From an uncultured Kordia sp. (lineage in GTDB: Bacteria; Bacteroidota; Bacteroidia; Flavobacteriales; Flavobacteriaceae), in the NCBI RefSeq assembly GCF_947489565.1, contig NZ_CANLEA010000032.1:1-53753 (forward strand): 53,753 nucleotides of DNA, written 5' to 3'. The notes under the pieces were generated by a model, which worked only from the letters and a program-made list of their open reading frames with translations, was not told the origin of the DNA and made no database searches. Shown in pieces: positions 9,501 through 17,201 of this stretch. Within the stretch, counting starts at the first letter, position 1. Each line of letters begins with the position of its first letter. Made by a program: the position numbers and the translations under genes.

Positions 9501-11180
9501 TGCATCAGCTTGTGATAAGTGATACGTAACCACCATATCAGTAGTATCTGCGATAGGCGCTAATACTTGTGCTGTATTTACAGTAAGATCGAAAACTTCT
9601 GTAGTATTCGCAGAACATACAGATAAGTTTGAAGCTGGTGCATTGTTGATTTCTGGAGTTACATCAATACAAACTGTTTCTGTATATGTACATCCTAAAT
9701 CATCTGTCATTTCATACGTATAACAGTGCTGTCCTGCAGTTGTAGGCAGTACTGTAATTACATTTCCTGTAGTATTTGTGATAGATGCATCTGGCTGCCA
9801 TCCTTCTGAAACTACAACTGGTGTAAATGATTCATCTGCAGGTAAGATTGATGGATCGAAATCTAATTTCCAATTAAATATATATCCATTATCAATTGCT
9901 AAGTTATCTGTAACTCTAATCGTCCAGTTTCCATTTAATGGACTTCCGATAAGGTCATCAAATCCATTTGAATCTACTGGTAAATATGTACCAGGTTGCC
10001 ATGAGTTTCCTGGAGGATTTGAACCCGCTGTGATTGTTGGTGCATTTGCTAAAGTTACCGCTCCACTTAAAGAGAAACAGTAATCAGCTCCGACACCTGG
10101 TGTTGTTGATCCGTCATCATTGGCACCTCCAAAGTATGTTCCTCCACCAGCTTGCACAAATAAATCTGCTTCTTGTCCATTTGGACTGATGATGGTAATA
10201 TCTAAATCTCCAGAGAATGAGTGCTCAATATTTAAACATACTTGCAATAATTCTGCTCCAGCTGTTAATACTTGATCAGACTCAAAACAATCTACAGGAA
10301 TCGAAGTTTCATACGAAACTCCACTTCCATCTGGTAAGAATGTTTGTCCACTAACAGGCGGCGTACATTCTACGATAAATGGTACTGGATTTACAACTCC
10401 AGTTATTGTTGTATCATCTCCAAAACATATAAATGGATCTGTAGCTTCTGTCCCTGTAAAATCTGGTGTGGTAGAAACACGCACTACTTGATTAATTAAG
10501 TTGTCGTTGGTACAGTTATTTGTATCTGTTACATTAAGATTGACAATAAACGCTCCTGGATTGGCATACGTATGCGTTACGGATTGACCGTCTGCTGAAT
10601 TTCCGTCTCCAAAATCCCATTGATATTGTGCGCCAGTACCATCGGAAGTAAATGTTGCACTTCCGTTAAACGTTACCGTATCACCTTGACATATTTCTAT
10701 AATATTGTTTCCATCTGCAGCTGGCACTGAAGAATCTAATTGAGAAACAATGGTTTGACATGGTGTTACACACGAAATTTCTGCTGCCCATCCAATATTT
10801 ACACCGGCGGCATCAGAGATAAATTCTATCGTAAGACAGCCTGAAGCATTATCATTGGTAGCAATTACAATTCCTGGACTCGCTGTTCCTGTAAATGTAC
10901 CAAAAGCAGTTGCTGCAGTACTATCACCATTATATATGGTCATGTTATCAGACATGTTTTGTACAGCGAAAGAGGTAAAATCTAACTGTACTTTGTCTCC
11001 TGGGTTGTTTGGACAAATCGTCATTACGATATTTTCGTCATTTGAGTATTGTCCTGCTCCGCCACCTCCAGTATCTAGGAAAGTACCTTGACATATATTG
11101 AAGGTACCGTTTTCGATGAGAATATCTTGTCCGAAACAAAATATTGGGGCGATAAGAAGTAAGAGAAATATTTTTTTCAT
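3576..11180 (-). CDS. 2534-residue T9SS type B sorted adhesin (CUB, PKD, P-domain, 18 repeats)
   Basis: A signal peptide (MKKIFLLLLIAPIFCFGQ) is followed by a CUB-like domain (about 20-140), a PKD domain (about 165-235; QWDFGDGN, THTYANPGAF), a proprotein-convertase P-like domain (about 270-450; NIEHSFSGDLDITIISPNG, WTIRVTDN) and a short beta module to about 505. Then come 18 units of about 99 residues each (508-2290). Each unit usually carries two Cys, one in an acidic CDDD-type motif and one in a TGC or ATC motif near the end, which suggests one disulfide per unit. An Ig-like module (2290-2365), a GGSGVYEYQLD module (about 2373-2445) and a gliding-motility-associated C-terminal domain (about 2446-2534; FTPNGDEYHPTWNI, IFDRYGKLL, GWDGTFNG, DYWFRVEY) finish it. 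That tail is the T9SS type B sorting signal, so the product should be secreted or surface-held. The exact ligand is unknown. Only 10 bases separate its start from the upstream small gene, so the two are probably cotranscribed. Confidence 0.93.
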   Translation of the reverse strand: MKKIFLLLLIAPIFCFGQDILIENGTFNICQGTFLDTGGGGAGQYSNDENIVMTICPNNPGDKVQLDFTSFAVQNMSDNMTIYNGDSTAATAFGTFTGTASPGIVIATNDNASGCLTIEFISDAAGVNIGWAAEISCVTPCQTIVSQLDSSVPAADGNNIIEICQGDTVTFNGSATFTSDGTGAQYQWDFGDGNSADGQSVTHTYANPGAFIVNLNVTDTNNCTNDNLINQVVRVSTTPDFTGTEATDPFICFGDDTTITGVVNPVPFIVECTPPVSGQTFLPDGSGVSYETSIPVDCFESDQVLTAGAELLQVCLNIEHSFSGDLDITIISPNGQEADLFVQAGGGTYFGGANDDGSTTPGVGADYCFSLSGAVTLANAPTITAGSNPPGNSWQPGTYLPVDSNGFDDLIGSPLNGNWTIRVTDNLAIDNGYIFNWKLDFDPSILPADESFTPVVVSEGWQPDASITNTTGNVITVLPTTAGQHCYTYEMTDDLGCTYTETVCIDVTPEINNAPASNLSVCSANTTEVFDLTVNTAQVLAPIADTTDMVVTYHLSQADADANTGALTLAQAQAYTGSDGEEIFIRISYTGTTAIDCFQTESFTLNIGSPTANVVPDLVLCDIGNDGVEEFDLCAQTLLVLGTQDPADYTVTYHDTQADADNNVSPLTCLYMNTTNPTDDIYVRVQDNNSATCFAVTSFNLVLNPEPTLTTPPNMVVCDDASNDGVEIFDLTTQIPIILGTQNPADFTISFHATQADADANASPLPSMYSNVNSTDLIVVRVEDNTTNCVSTVQFNVVVDALPIANPVADITVCDDDSNDGTETFDLNALNVQVLGTQDPALFTITYHLSQADADSATNPLASPYNNTAACEQIYVRIETINNATCFDTTNFEICVDYQPTAVQPANIVVCDDATNNGTETFDLTAQIPVILGTQNAADVNINFHTTQADANTNSNPILNPASYTNVNGTDTIYVSVTSTDATNICATTTSFDVTVNPLPIAVVPATLQECDDDTDGFIGFTLTNADAEILAGQTSTDAMTITYYETIVEAQSGVGTPLMSPYTNMVAVNDAVFIRIENTVTGCANTSILNLQVNPAIIANTPANYSVCDDTNGNDTDGLGTFDLSTLDAQILGALAGTATVTYYETAALVTPLPTIYTTTTAGVQVIFAQVVDNITGCSDVVQVTLITDPLPNLDNIPPMIACDFNSPGDMMEMFDLTTHTTVVENGQVGLTISYHLSEADADANAGAITNLTGTDGQLIWVRAVNPLGCVQVGNFELQVPQLPVIAVPTDLEACDDETADGIALTDLTVKNDEITLSNPDLNVSYHLTAADADGDMNALVMPYDNTATPTTYTVFVRVEDINTGCHVVTQLTVNINDTPAVFPATPLEYCDTDNDGIGIFDLTNAENEITGGVLPGQVTVTYHETPEDADNDVNEIPNETAYGNINPYNQTIYVRVENVLTGCFNVVSLDLIVHDSPEIAALDATSLAECDDVTADQIAQFDLTEAEMDILNGEDPTTHTVRYYNTQANAVVGTTVGEINNPNAYSNIPPSPQVIWVRVEDQVTGCFSITNLTLIVNELPVLIQLPGLELCDAITLDDQIEVFDLTSLAEDLVNNVPGISLIYYGSAADLASDTPILNPSAYPNAVVAVQTIFVLATNDTTGCQNTITFDIRVNPLPSPTLDPNGLLLADTCDDDNDGFVGTDLDALVTAIVNMEPDVVYSFHETEAEAIANLNALTSPYTNIVMDSQTLYVLATNTVTGCFTVTPLQINVIPIPEVPINITDLEVCDDAASLDGFAMFDLTQTQMEIYGTQTPGALTLTYHESEQDAIDDVSPIVNLTDYINITVNQQTIWVRLEDNATECYAIGSFDIIVVPPPVLVQPTPFSLCDDLESGDESDEISSFDLTDKYTEITGGDTSLTLTYYASLADLNADTPIADPTAYQNISNPQVLYIRAANAAGCTTDITMTLRVLPIPTPNTMPAILEACDDDTDGDATNGILIFDLTQSEAEIVNNESNVTVSYHTTQEDADADTNPIADPTMHAVDMATADVNGQVIIYVRVESDIQIDSNMLPCYKVVELPVIVHPLPELTATAFTYVFCEYDNDNVGQFEWDVVTASLDLLTAPQMVADFTVTYHLTVAEALAGTGALVNGFENMSDPQTIFIRVENTATGCVNTNNIASLELSVEPIPTATAPDTYQLCAVDEADQDTAVFDLTTLDADIINGQLNMAVSYYETATDADADINAIANATSYTNTANPQTLYARVRQTITGCLSDPVLVNLQVNPLPVFTLPADDILCVDAATGTTQDGPFIGEDQGAGFTYLWNTPNGIFNTATVQVTTAGTYSLVITDNNFPTNCSYSDSVTYEASSAPASLDVQITTPAFADTHNVIATATGGSGVYEYQLDDGEWQETGEFLDLQPGEHTVTVRDTNGCGELVRTFELIDYMKFFTPNGDEYHPTWNIIGLRNQPSAKIYIFDRYGKLLKQISPAGIGWDGTFNGSPMPSQDYWFRVEYVDPFDGSPKEFINHFTLKR
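6841..8182. repeat. Long direct repeat, copy 2 (pairs with 4-1345)
   Basis: This is the partner of the block at 4-1345. It codes for residues about 1000-1446 of the 2534-residue adhesin. Most differences are single substitutions; one short cluster lies near 7321-7390, where the two copies differ at many positions. Outside the block the two genes are only related at the protein-pattern level. Confidence 0.9.
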
Positions 11181-11190
11181 CTCTATATTT

Positions 11191-11625
11191 TTAGTTTTGT
11201 AATTTAGGTTGTGGTTGAATAATTAAAAGATATTCAGTGTTGTCTATTCGATACGCTCTGAGTGCATTGATATCAAAAAACTCAAGATTGTATTTTAAAG
11301 GATTGAATGTATTTTTGCTGGTAAAGCCTTCGTGCTTTAAACTTTTATTATACATGTTTAGCATTCCTCCATCAGTGATTTTTGGATATTTTTTACCACG
11401 TACTTCAGCTTGTCTCACGATTTGCATTCGCTCAACAATCAACTTTCTTAAAGTTTGGTAACGTTTCTGATTAGAAAAGACCAATTTTTGAGCTTGGTCT
11501 CCATAAACTTCCTTGATGAAGTTATCTACTTGATGTTCCTTAAATTTGTATGAATCCTTTTGAGATTGTGCATTCATACATAGCCCTATAAATAGGAACA
11601 TCATACATACATAGATTTTACGCAT
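11191..11625 (-). CDS. Small exported protein of unknown function upstream of the adhesin
   Basis: The reading frame can be extended to 11649, but I place the start at the ATG at 11625, because it begins a clean signal peptide (MRKIYVCMMFLFIGLCMNAQ). The mature part is about 125 residues, rich in Lys and aromatic residues, with no domain that I recognise. Features are a predicted helical stretch (VDNFIKEVYGDQAQKLVFSN, then RYQTLRKLIVERMQIVRQAE) and a C-terminal beta-like part (YNLEFFDINALRAYRIDNTE). It ends 10 bases before the start of the giant T9SS adhesin, so it is probably the first gene of that operon and could assist its export or anchoring; that is inference from position only. Confidence 0.7.
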   Translation of the reverse strand: MRKIYVCMMFLFIGLCMNAQSQKDSYKFKEHQVDNFIKEVYGDQAQKLVFSNQKRYQTLRKLIVERMQIVRQAEVRGKKYPKITDGGMLNMYNKSLKHEGFTSKNTFNPLKYNLEFFDINALRAYRIDNTEYLLIIQPQPKLQN

Positions 11626-11988
11626 AATAGTCATGTTTGTATCTAACATTATTAATTTGAAATGGAGTTGTTACTATTTTGTTAAATAAAACCTCCTTTT
11701 TCCTTACATTATATATAACAACAACATCTATAAAAATCCGACATTGTGTTAAAAAATTTATTTTGAATCGCGGAAAATTAAGAAAATTTTGTGATATACA
11801 TAGTTCTTTAACACATTTATTTACGGCACGTTCAACCAATTCATATGCAATATTTAATTATCTTTGCAGTCTTGTTAAATTTTGAAAAAAATCAAGTCCC
11901 GATTCTTTAGTACAACGGAGTTTTACATCTTACATTATTGTTAAATATTTGGACTACATTTTTTTTAGATAAATGAAATACAAAATCG
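11626..11988. other. Intergenic region between divergent adhesin operon and folE
   Basis: About 360 bases of very AT-rich sequence separate the divergent genes. A TATCTTTG box at 11859-11866 on the plus strand fits the Flavobacteriia -7 consensus and could drive folE with a long leader, although no TTTG -33 box is evident. Short reading frames here lack homology or plausible starts and were not called. Confidence 0.4.
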
Positions 11989-12669
11989 ATGAAAATAGAT
12001 AAAGCGCTTGAAGAAGAAATACAAACAATAGGAGACGATCACATCATGACTTCCTATGACACGCCATTGCGTGAAGATGCTTTTGACATAACTGATGAGG
12101 AGAAAATAGCAAGCATCAAAAAAGATGTTGCAAATATTATGGAAACTTTAGGATTAGACATGACTGATGATAGTCTTAAAGGAACTCCTAATAGAGTAGC
12201 CAAAATGTTTGTGAAAGAAATTTTTGGCGGATTGCATCCTGATAGAAAACCAAAAGCCTCTACTTTTGATAATAAGTATAAGTATAATGAAATGCTGGTA
12301 GAAAAAAATATTACCGTCTACTCTACTTGCGAACATCATTTACTTCCTATAGTTGGTAGAGCACATATTGCTTATATTTCTAATGGAACCGTGGTTGGAC
12401 TTTCCAAAATGAATCGTGTGGTTGATTATTATGCAAAACGACCACAAGTACAAGAACGTTTAACGATTCAAGTGGTTAAAGAGTTGCAAAAAGTACTCGG
12501 AACCGAAGATGTTGCCTGTGTTATTGACGCCAAACACTTATGCGTCAACTCTCGCGGAATCAGAGATATAGAAAGCAGTACTGTAACCGCAGAATTCGGC
12601 GGAAAATTTAAAAATGAAAAAACTCGCCTAGAATTCCTAGATTATATTAAATTAGATACAAAATTTTAA
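11989..12669 (+). CDS. folE: GTP cyclohydrolase I FolE
   Basis: GTP cyclohydrolase I converts GTP to 7,8-dihydroneopterin triphosphate, the first step of folate/tetrahydropterin synthesis, in the cytosol. The 226 residues match the usual length. The zinc ligands are visible as Cys114 and His117 in STCEHHLLP and Cys185 in KHLCVNSRG. The family motifs [20 protein letters not shown] and the GxP-type start [10 protein letters not shown] are also present. The N-terminal 40 residues are acidic and variable, as in other family members. cysS follows after 25 bases on the same strand, so the two are probably cotranscribed. Confidence 0.96.
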   Translation: MKIDKALEEEIQTIGDDHIMTSYDTPLREDAFDITDEEKIASIKKDVANIMETLGLDMTDDSLKGTPNRVAKMFVKEIFGGLHPDRKPKASTFDNKYKYNEMLVEKNITVYSTCEHHLLPIVGRAHIAYISNGTVVGLSKMNRVVDYYAKRPQVQERLTIQVVKELQKVLGTEDVACVIDAKHLCVNSRGIRDIESSTVTAEFGGKFKNEKTRLEFLDYIKLDTKF

Positions 12670-12694
12670 TACATACATTTTTTTATTAATTACC

Positions 12695-14179
12695 ATGAAA
12701 TTATATCAAGAACAAGAACTAAAAATATACAATTCCCTCACAAACCAAAAAGAAGTTTTTAAACCTATTAATGAAGGTCACGTTGGAATGTATGTATGTG
12801 GTCCTACGGTGTATAGCAATGTGCATTTAGGAAACGTACGAACGTTCATGTCATTTGATATGATTTTTAGATATTTAAAACATCTTGGATATAAAGTACG
12901 CTATGTACGAAATATTACCGATGTCGGTCATTTGGTAGATGATGCTGAAGAAGGTGAAGATAAAATTGCTAAGAAAGCACGTTTGGAACAATTAGAACCT
13001 ATGGAAATTGTTCAAAAATATACACTTGATTTCCATGAAATTTTACAAAAATTCAATTTTATACCACCAAGTATTGAACCTACTGCTACGGGACATATTA
13101 TTGAACAGATTGAAATCGTAAAAGAAATCATAGCTAATGGATATGGATATGAAGTGAATGGCTCGGTGTATTTTGATGTACATAAATTTAATGAAACAAA
13201 TGAGTACGGCGTACTTAGTAAGCGCAACCTAGAAGATCTCGTTAATAATTCACGTGAATTAGATGGGCAAAGCGATAAAAAGAATCCACAAGATTTTGCT
13301 CTTTGGAAAAAAGCCGAAGAAACTCATATTATGCGTTGGCCTTCACCTTGGAGCGACGGTTTTCCTGGCTGGCATTTAGAATGTACAGCAATGAGCACAA
13401 AGTACTTAGGGAAACGATTTGATATTCATGGTGGCGGAATGGATTTAAAATTCCCTCATCACGAATCTGAAATTGCTCAAAATGAAGCTTGTTGCGGAAC
13501 CACTCCTGTAAATTATTGGATGCACGCTAATATGCTGACAATGAACAGTAAAAAAATGGCGAAATCGACAGGAAATAATATTCTTCCTGGTGAAATTTTC
13601 ACTGGAGACAATCCAAATATATCGAAAGGATTTGCTCCAAGTGTTGCTCGTTTCTTTATGATGCAAGCACACTATAGAAGCATTCTTGATTTTAGTAATG
13701 ACGCGTTATTAGCTTCTGAAAAAGGTTTCAACAAACTCATGGAAGCTATTAAAACTTTAGATAATTTAAAACCTGTAGGCGATACAACTAGTTTTAATTT
13801 TGACGTTTGGAAACGCAATTGCTACAATGCGCTGAATGACGATTTTAACACACCAATTTTAATTGCAGATTTGTTTGAAGCTGTCAAGTACATCAATCAG
13901 TTAAAAGATGGAAAAGCAACTATTTTACCTGAAACTTTAGTTGAACTTAAAAAGTACATGCATACATTTGTATTTGACATTTTAGGTTTAGAGCAACAAA
14001 CAGGTTCATCTGATGATGGCGATGCACTTACTGGCGTAGTTGAATTGTTGATCAATTTGAGAAATGAAGCGCGCGCCAATAAAGACTTTGCGACTTCCGA
14101 TAAAATTCGTGATGAATTATTAGCTTTAGGCATTCAGTTGAAAGATGGAAAAGACGGAACTTCGTTTTCGGTTTCATAA
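12695..14179 (+). CDS. cysS: Cysteinyl-tRNA synthetase
   Basis: This class I aminoacyl-tRNA synthetase charges tRNA-Cys in the cytosol. The 494 residues are typical of the family. The HIGH-type motif is HLGN at residues 44-47, following CGPTVYSNV with the zinc ligand Cys35. The other zinc site is in [10 protein letters not shown] and the LKFPHHESE segment. The KMSKS motif appears as KKMAKS at about 286-290. The anticodon-binding helical part and the usual C-terminal region ([18 protein letters not shown]) are complete. It sits downstream of folE and just before yidD and lgt. Confidence 0.97.
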   Translation: MKLYQEQELKIYNSLTNQKEVFKPINEGHVGMYVCGPTVYSNVHLGNVRTFMSFDMIFRYLKHLGYKVRYVRNITDVGHLVDDAEEGEDKIAKKARLEQLEPMEIVQKYTLDFHEILQKFNFIPPSIEPTATGHIIEQIEIVKEIIANGYGYEVNGSVYFDVHKFNETNEYGVLSKRNLEDLVNNSRELDGQSDKKNPQDFALWKKAEETHIMRWPSPWSDGFPGWHLECTAMSTKYLGKRFDIHGGGMDLKFPHHESEIAQNEACCGTTPVNYWMHANMLTMNSKKMAKSTGNNILPGEIFTGDNPNISKGFAPSVARFFMMQAHYRSILDFSNDALLASEKGFNKLMEAIKTLDNLKPVGDTTSFNFDVWKRNCYNALNDDFNTPILIADLFEAVKYINQLKDGKATILPETLVELKKYMHTFVFDILGLEQQTGSSDDGDALTGVVELLINLRNEARANKDFATSDKIRDELLALGIQLKDGKDGTSFSVS

Positions 14180-14211
14180 ATTTAAATAGATTCGATCTAA
14201 AAAAAACAGTC

Positions 14212-14451
14212 ATAAAAAAGATTCTAACATATCCTTTTTTATTAATCATCCGTTTTTACCAAGCGGCCATTTCACCGTACACACCAGCAGCCTGTAGATA
14301 TACACCTACTTGCTCGCATTATGCAGCAGAAGCCTTGCAAAAACACGGTTTGTTTCGCGGTGGAAAATTAGCTGTCAAACGTATTTTTAGCTGTCATCCT
14401 TTTGGTGGAAGCGGTCATGATCCTGTGCCTGACGAGCTGCCTAAAAAATAA
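14212..14451 (+). CDS. yidD: Membrane protein insertion efficiency factor YidD, start codon non-canonical
   Basis: The frame translates to a complete YidD protein: [14 protein letters not shown], then [59 protein letters not shown] and a TAA at 14449-14451. All hallmark residues of the family are there (SP...CRY.PTCS.Y, HG, CHP.GG.G.DPVP). YidD is a small amphipathic inner-membrane-associated protein that helps YidC-dependent insertion. The frame is open back to 14116, but contains no ATG, GTG or TTG before the conserved region. The best-placed candidates are ATA at 14212 (giving MKKILTYPF) or ATT at 14221. I use 14212. A sequencing error or a lost start codon is also possible. It lies between cysS and lgt. 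Confidence 0.8.
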   Translation: MKKILTYPFLLIIRFYQAAISPYTPAACRYTPTCSHYAAEALQKHGLFRGGKLAVKRIFSCHPFGGSGHDPVPDELPKK

Positions 14452-14473
14452 CATTCCTTTATAATTTACATCC

Positions 14474-14503
14474 TTTGATTTCCGTTTGGTTTGTCTATAT
14501 TTA
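14474..14503 (+). promoter_or_regulatory. Promoter for lgt
   Basis: TTTG at 14474-14477 and TATATTTA at 14496-14503 are separated by 18 bases, close to the Flavobacteriia pattern TTTG-N19-TAnnTTTG with one mismatch. The expected transcript would start about 15 bases before the lgt ATG at 14526. Confidence 0.55.
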
Positions 14504-14525
14504 CATTTTATAAACTATACCATTT

Positions 14526-15518
14526 ATGCACCTACTAAGTATCAACTGGAATCCTAGTGAAGTTTTATTGAATTTAGGGCCAATTCAAATCAGATATTAT
14601 AGCTTAATGTTTATCATCGCATTCAGCTTAGGATACTACATCACTAAAAAGATTTACGACAAAGAAGGCATTGAAACAAAGTTATTAGATTCCTTATTTA
14701 TGTATGCCGTTATTGCAACGTTGTTAGGTGCGCGTTTGGGAGAAGTATTCTTTTATAATTGGGATTATTACCAAAACAATTTAATCGAAATATTACTGCC
14801 AATCAAAGCAGATGCAAACGCAACTTTATTTGGATTTATTGAAGGATATAAATTTACAGGTTTTGCAGGTTTAGCAAGTCACGGAGCAGCAATTGGAATT
14901 ATTGTTGCCATGTATTTATACCGAAGAAAATACCAATATAAAAGTTTACTTTGGATTTTAGATCGAATTGTAATTGCAGTTTCGCTTGGTGGTATTTTTG
15001 TACGTATAGGAAACTTTTTTAATTCTGAAATTGTTGGAAAAACAGTAGCAGAATCATTTCCTACAGCTGTTCGTTTTATTCGAAATGCAAGCGACTTACA
15101 TCCAAAAACTGCGATGAATATCACCAATTTACCAACAAGTGATGCCGCGTATGAAGCAATTGCCAATAACCCACAATTTGTCGATACATTAAACGATATA
15201 CCTTTTAGACATCCTGCGCAATTGTATGAATCTTTTTGTTATGTTTTCGTGTTTCTGATTTTGTGGTATGTTTACTGGAAAACAGAAAAGAAAAACAAGC
15301 AAGGATATATTTTCGGATTGTTTTTAGTGCTTTTATGGACTGTTCGTTTCTTAGTCGAATTCGTAAAGGAAAGTCAAGGAGGATTTGAAGACAAATTTGG
15401 AAATATCTTAAGTACTGGGCAATGGTTGAGCATACCTTTTATCATTGCTGGATTCTACTTTATGTTTAGAAATACAAATAAGACAGATGTAAATACATCT
15501 AAAACGACTACTTCGTGA
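14526..15518 (+). CDS. lgt: Prolipoprotein diacylglyceryl transferase Lgt
   Basis: Lgt transfers a diacylglyceryl group from phosphatidylglycerol to the lipobox cysteine of prolipoproteins in the inner membrane. The 330-residue protein is somewhat longer than the typical form of about 280. Family features are GPIQIRYYSLMFI at the start, GARLGEVFFYNWDYY, SHGAAIGIIVAMYLYRR, the core GGIFVRIGNFFNSEIVG and FRHPAQLYES. Several hydrophobic segments span the membrane. An extra segment of about 40 residues (FIRNASDLHPKTAMNITN and following) sits between the core motif and the HPAQLYE motif, as in other Bacteroidota copies. Its TGA overlaps the ATG of the next gene by one base, so translation is probably coupled with a lipoprotein gene. 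Confidence 0.95.
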   Translation: MHLLSINWNPSEVLLNLGPIQIRYYSLMFIIAFSLGYYITKKIYDKEGIETKLLDSLFMYAVIATLLGARLGEVFFYNWDYYQNNLIEILLPIKADANATLFGFIEGYKFTGFAGLASHGAAIGIIVAMYLYRRKYQYKSLLWILDRIVIAVSLGGIFVRIGNFFNSEIVGKTVAESFPTAVRFIRNASDLHPKTAMNITNLPTSDAAYEAIANNPQFVDTLNDIPFRHPAQLYESFCYVFVFLILWYVYWKTEKKNKQGYIFGLFLVLLWTVRFLVEFVKESQGGFEDKFGNILSTGQWLSIPFIIAGFYFMFRNTNKTDVNTSKTTTS

Positions 15519-15997
15519 TGAAAAGATTAATCATACTATTGTGCATTGCTACCGCACTTGTTTCTTGTGGAGAATCTAATAATAACGCAAAAGTTCAAAC
15601 GGCAGATATTGCATTTACCAAAGAAGGTGAATTGACTTTAGCAAAAGTAAGCGGTGAAGATATTGTAACGCTCGATATTGAATTTGCAGAAACTGATTAT
15701 GAAATTCAAACTGGATTGATGTACCGTAAGTCTATGAAAGAAAATCAAGCCATGCTTTTTATCTTTCCATATTCACGTCCGCAGAGTTTCTACATGAAAA
15801 ACACATACATTCCTTTAGATATTATTTATCTGGATGAAAATAAAAAAATAGTGAGCTTTCAAGAAAACGCTGAACCTTTAAATGAAGCTGGATTACCGTC
15901 AGAAGTTCCTGCAATGTATGTTTTAGAAGTAAATGCTGGTTTGGCTGAAAAATGGCTGCTAGAAATTGGCGATACAGCTACGTTTGTAAAGTTTTAG
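15518..15997 (+). CDS. DUF192 domain lipoprotein
   Basis: The protein starts with MKRLIILLCIATALVSCGES, a lipoprotein signal with lipobox LVSC. The rest is a DUF192 domain: LDIEFAETDYEIQTGLMYRK, FIFPYSRPQSFYMKNTYIPL, DIIYLDENKKIVS and VLEVNAGLAEKWLLEIGD. The biochemical function of DUF192 is not established. A GTG in frame sits one codon earlier (15515), but the ATG at 15518, which overlaps the lgt stop as TGATG, is the better start. Being translationally coupled to lgt, this lipoprotein would be modified by its own neighbour's product. Confidence 0.9.
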   Translation: MKRLIILLCIATALVSCGESNNNAKVQTADIAFTKEGELTLAKVSGEDIVTLDIEFAETDYEIQTGLMYRKSMKENQAMLFIFPYSRPQSFYMKNTYIPLDIIYLDENKKIVSFQENAEPLNEAGLPSEVPAMYVLEVNAGLAEKWLLEIGDTATFVKF

Positions 15998-16004
15998 ATT
16001 CATC

Positions 16005-17105
16005 TTATTTTAAACTGACAATATTTCCATGCTTGGGATCAACTCTCCCATTCAACATATCGGAATATAGTTTTTCTAACTCTTGAATTCCTACGTATTC
16101 TTTAATCGAAATTGTTGATTGAATTGCCTTTATAGTTTGTTGCCAAGCGATGCCAATGTTTTGCTGAAATCCTGATATTCCCCATTCTTTTTTACGTTTT
16201 TCTGCATGCGATGGAGCAAAGAAAAATTCACCCTTTTTAGGAAGTGGATTTTCACCTTTTAGATGTTGCCAATCAACAAGTCCTACCAAACAATTATATA
16301 CCAAATTTTCCTGTAATAATGTTTGCAATTGGAATTGAGTATTATGATTCCCAGCAAAGTCTATGACTATAAATTTTTCATTCGTATTTAATTGTGCTAT
16401 TGAATCATAACTCATCACTTGATCATACCAACCTAACTGTTCCACAAATTCCATATTCTTTTCTGAGGTAAGTCCTATAAGATTCCACGACAAATCATTT
16501 TCTTTTTTACGATGCGCCAATAGACAGGCTAACACTTGCGCCGTTTTACTGGAAGCGCTTGTAATTAGTATTCGAGAAGCTTTATAAAAATGCTGTTCTG
16601 CTAAATATGCATCAATCAAAAAAGAGGTCACAAATAACGGACGAAATATAGAAATTAACTTTTCTGTTTCTGGAGTAAATACTGAATCTTGCGCTGTATT
16701 CGTATAAAAATTATAGATTGGAGGCAGCGCTTGTCTATGCGAAGAACTATCCACAAAACCTTTACTACTAGCCTTCTGAATGGTAACCAATACATGAGAA
16801 CTCATAGGATAATAGCCATAAAATCGCTCCCCAACATGCACATCGGGATGATTGGAAGCCACAACATTGGCAATTCCCCAAGCAGGAATGATTCCATAAC
16901 CAGGTTGCGTTGGAAAAAAGTCCCAATAATTCATTTGCGTTCCTACAACACCATAAGTAATATTATTAGAAGTAAATGAAAATTGATCAATTTCTAAAAG
17001 CACTTGATTCGCTAATAGTTCATCCGTATACATTTTTTCTACCAACTTCACCTGTTGAAGATTGTCAATTTTTACCGTAAAATCTAAAGCTTTAATAGTT
17101 ATCAC
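16005..17105 (-). CDS. DUF2855 family protein (MDR-like)
   Basis: The 366-residue protein matches the pattern of DUF2855, a family distantly related to medium-chain dehydrogenases/reductases: FTSNNITYGVVGTQMNYWDF near residue 45, then PGYGIIPAWGIANVVASNH, VGERFYGYYPMSSHVLV and, in the second half, ILITSASSKTAQVLACLLAH, which resembles a nucleotide-binding strand-turn-helix. No zinc site is visible. It lacks a signal peptide, so it is cytosolic. The substrate is unknown. It is transcribed away from the DUF192 gene (convergent, 7 bases apart) and follows secDF beyond a strong hairpin. Confidence 0.85.
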   Translation of the reverse strand: MITIKALDFTVKIDNLQQVKLVEKMYTDELLANQVLLEIDQFSFTSNNITYGVVGTQMNYWDFFPTQPGYGIIPAWGIANVVASNHPDVHVGERFYGYYPMSSHVLVTIQKASSKGFVDSSSHRQALPPIYNFYTNTAQDSVFTPETEKLISIFRPLFVTSFLIDAYLAEQHFYKASRILITSASSKTAQVLACLLAHRKKENDLSWNLIGLTSEKNMEFVEQLGWYDQVMSYDSIAQLNTNEKFIVIDFAGNHNTQFQLQTLLQENLVYNCLVGLVDWQHLKGENPLPKKGEFFFAPSHAEKRKKEWGISGFQQNIGIAWQQTIKAIQSTISIKEYVGIQELEKLYSDMLNGRVDPKHGNIVSLK

Positions 17106-17144
17106 GTTGAAATGAGTTTTGATAAATATAAAAATTATCTAACA

Positions 17145-17174
17145 AAAAACGCTGCTCATATGAGCAGCGTTTTT
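17145..17174. terminator. Perfectly palindromic terminator after secDF
   Basis: The 30 bases form a complete palindrome centred on CTCAT/ATGAG with A and T runs on the outside, so it can terminate in either direction. It lies 27 bases past the secDF stop and 39 bases before the DUF2855 start on the minus strand. Confidence 0.85.
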
Positions 17175-17201
17175 CTATATTATACAAGAATTAAGAAATG
17201 C

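Noticed and set aside
11679-11885. Short frames in the adhesin-folE gap
   Set aside because: No signal peptide, no family pattern, and they overlap likely promoter sequence.
14180-14525. cysS-lgt gap as noncoding sequence
   Set aside because: It contains a complete YidD reading frame, hidden by its lack of a normal start codon.
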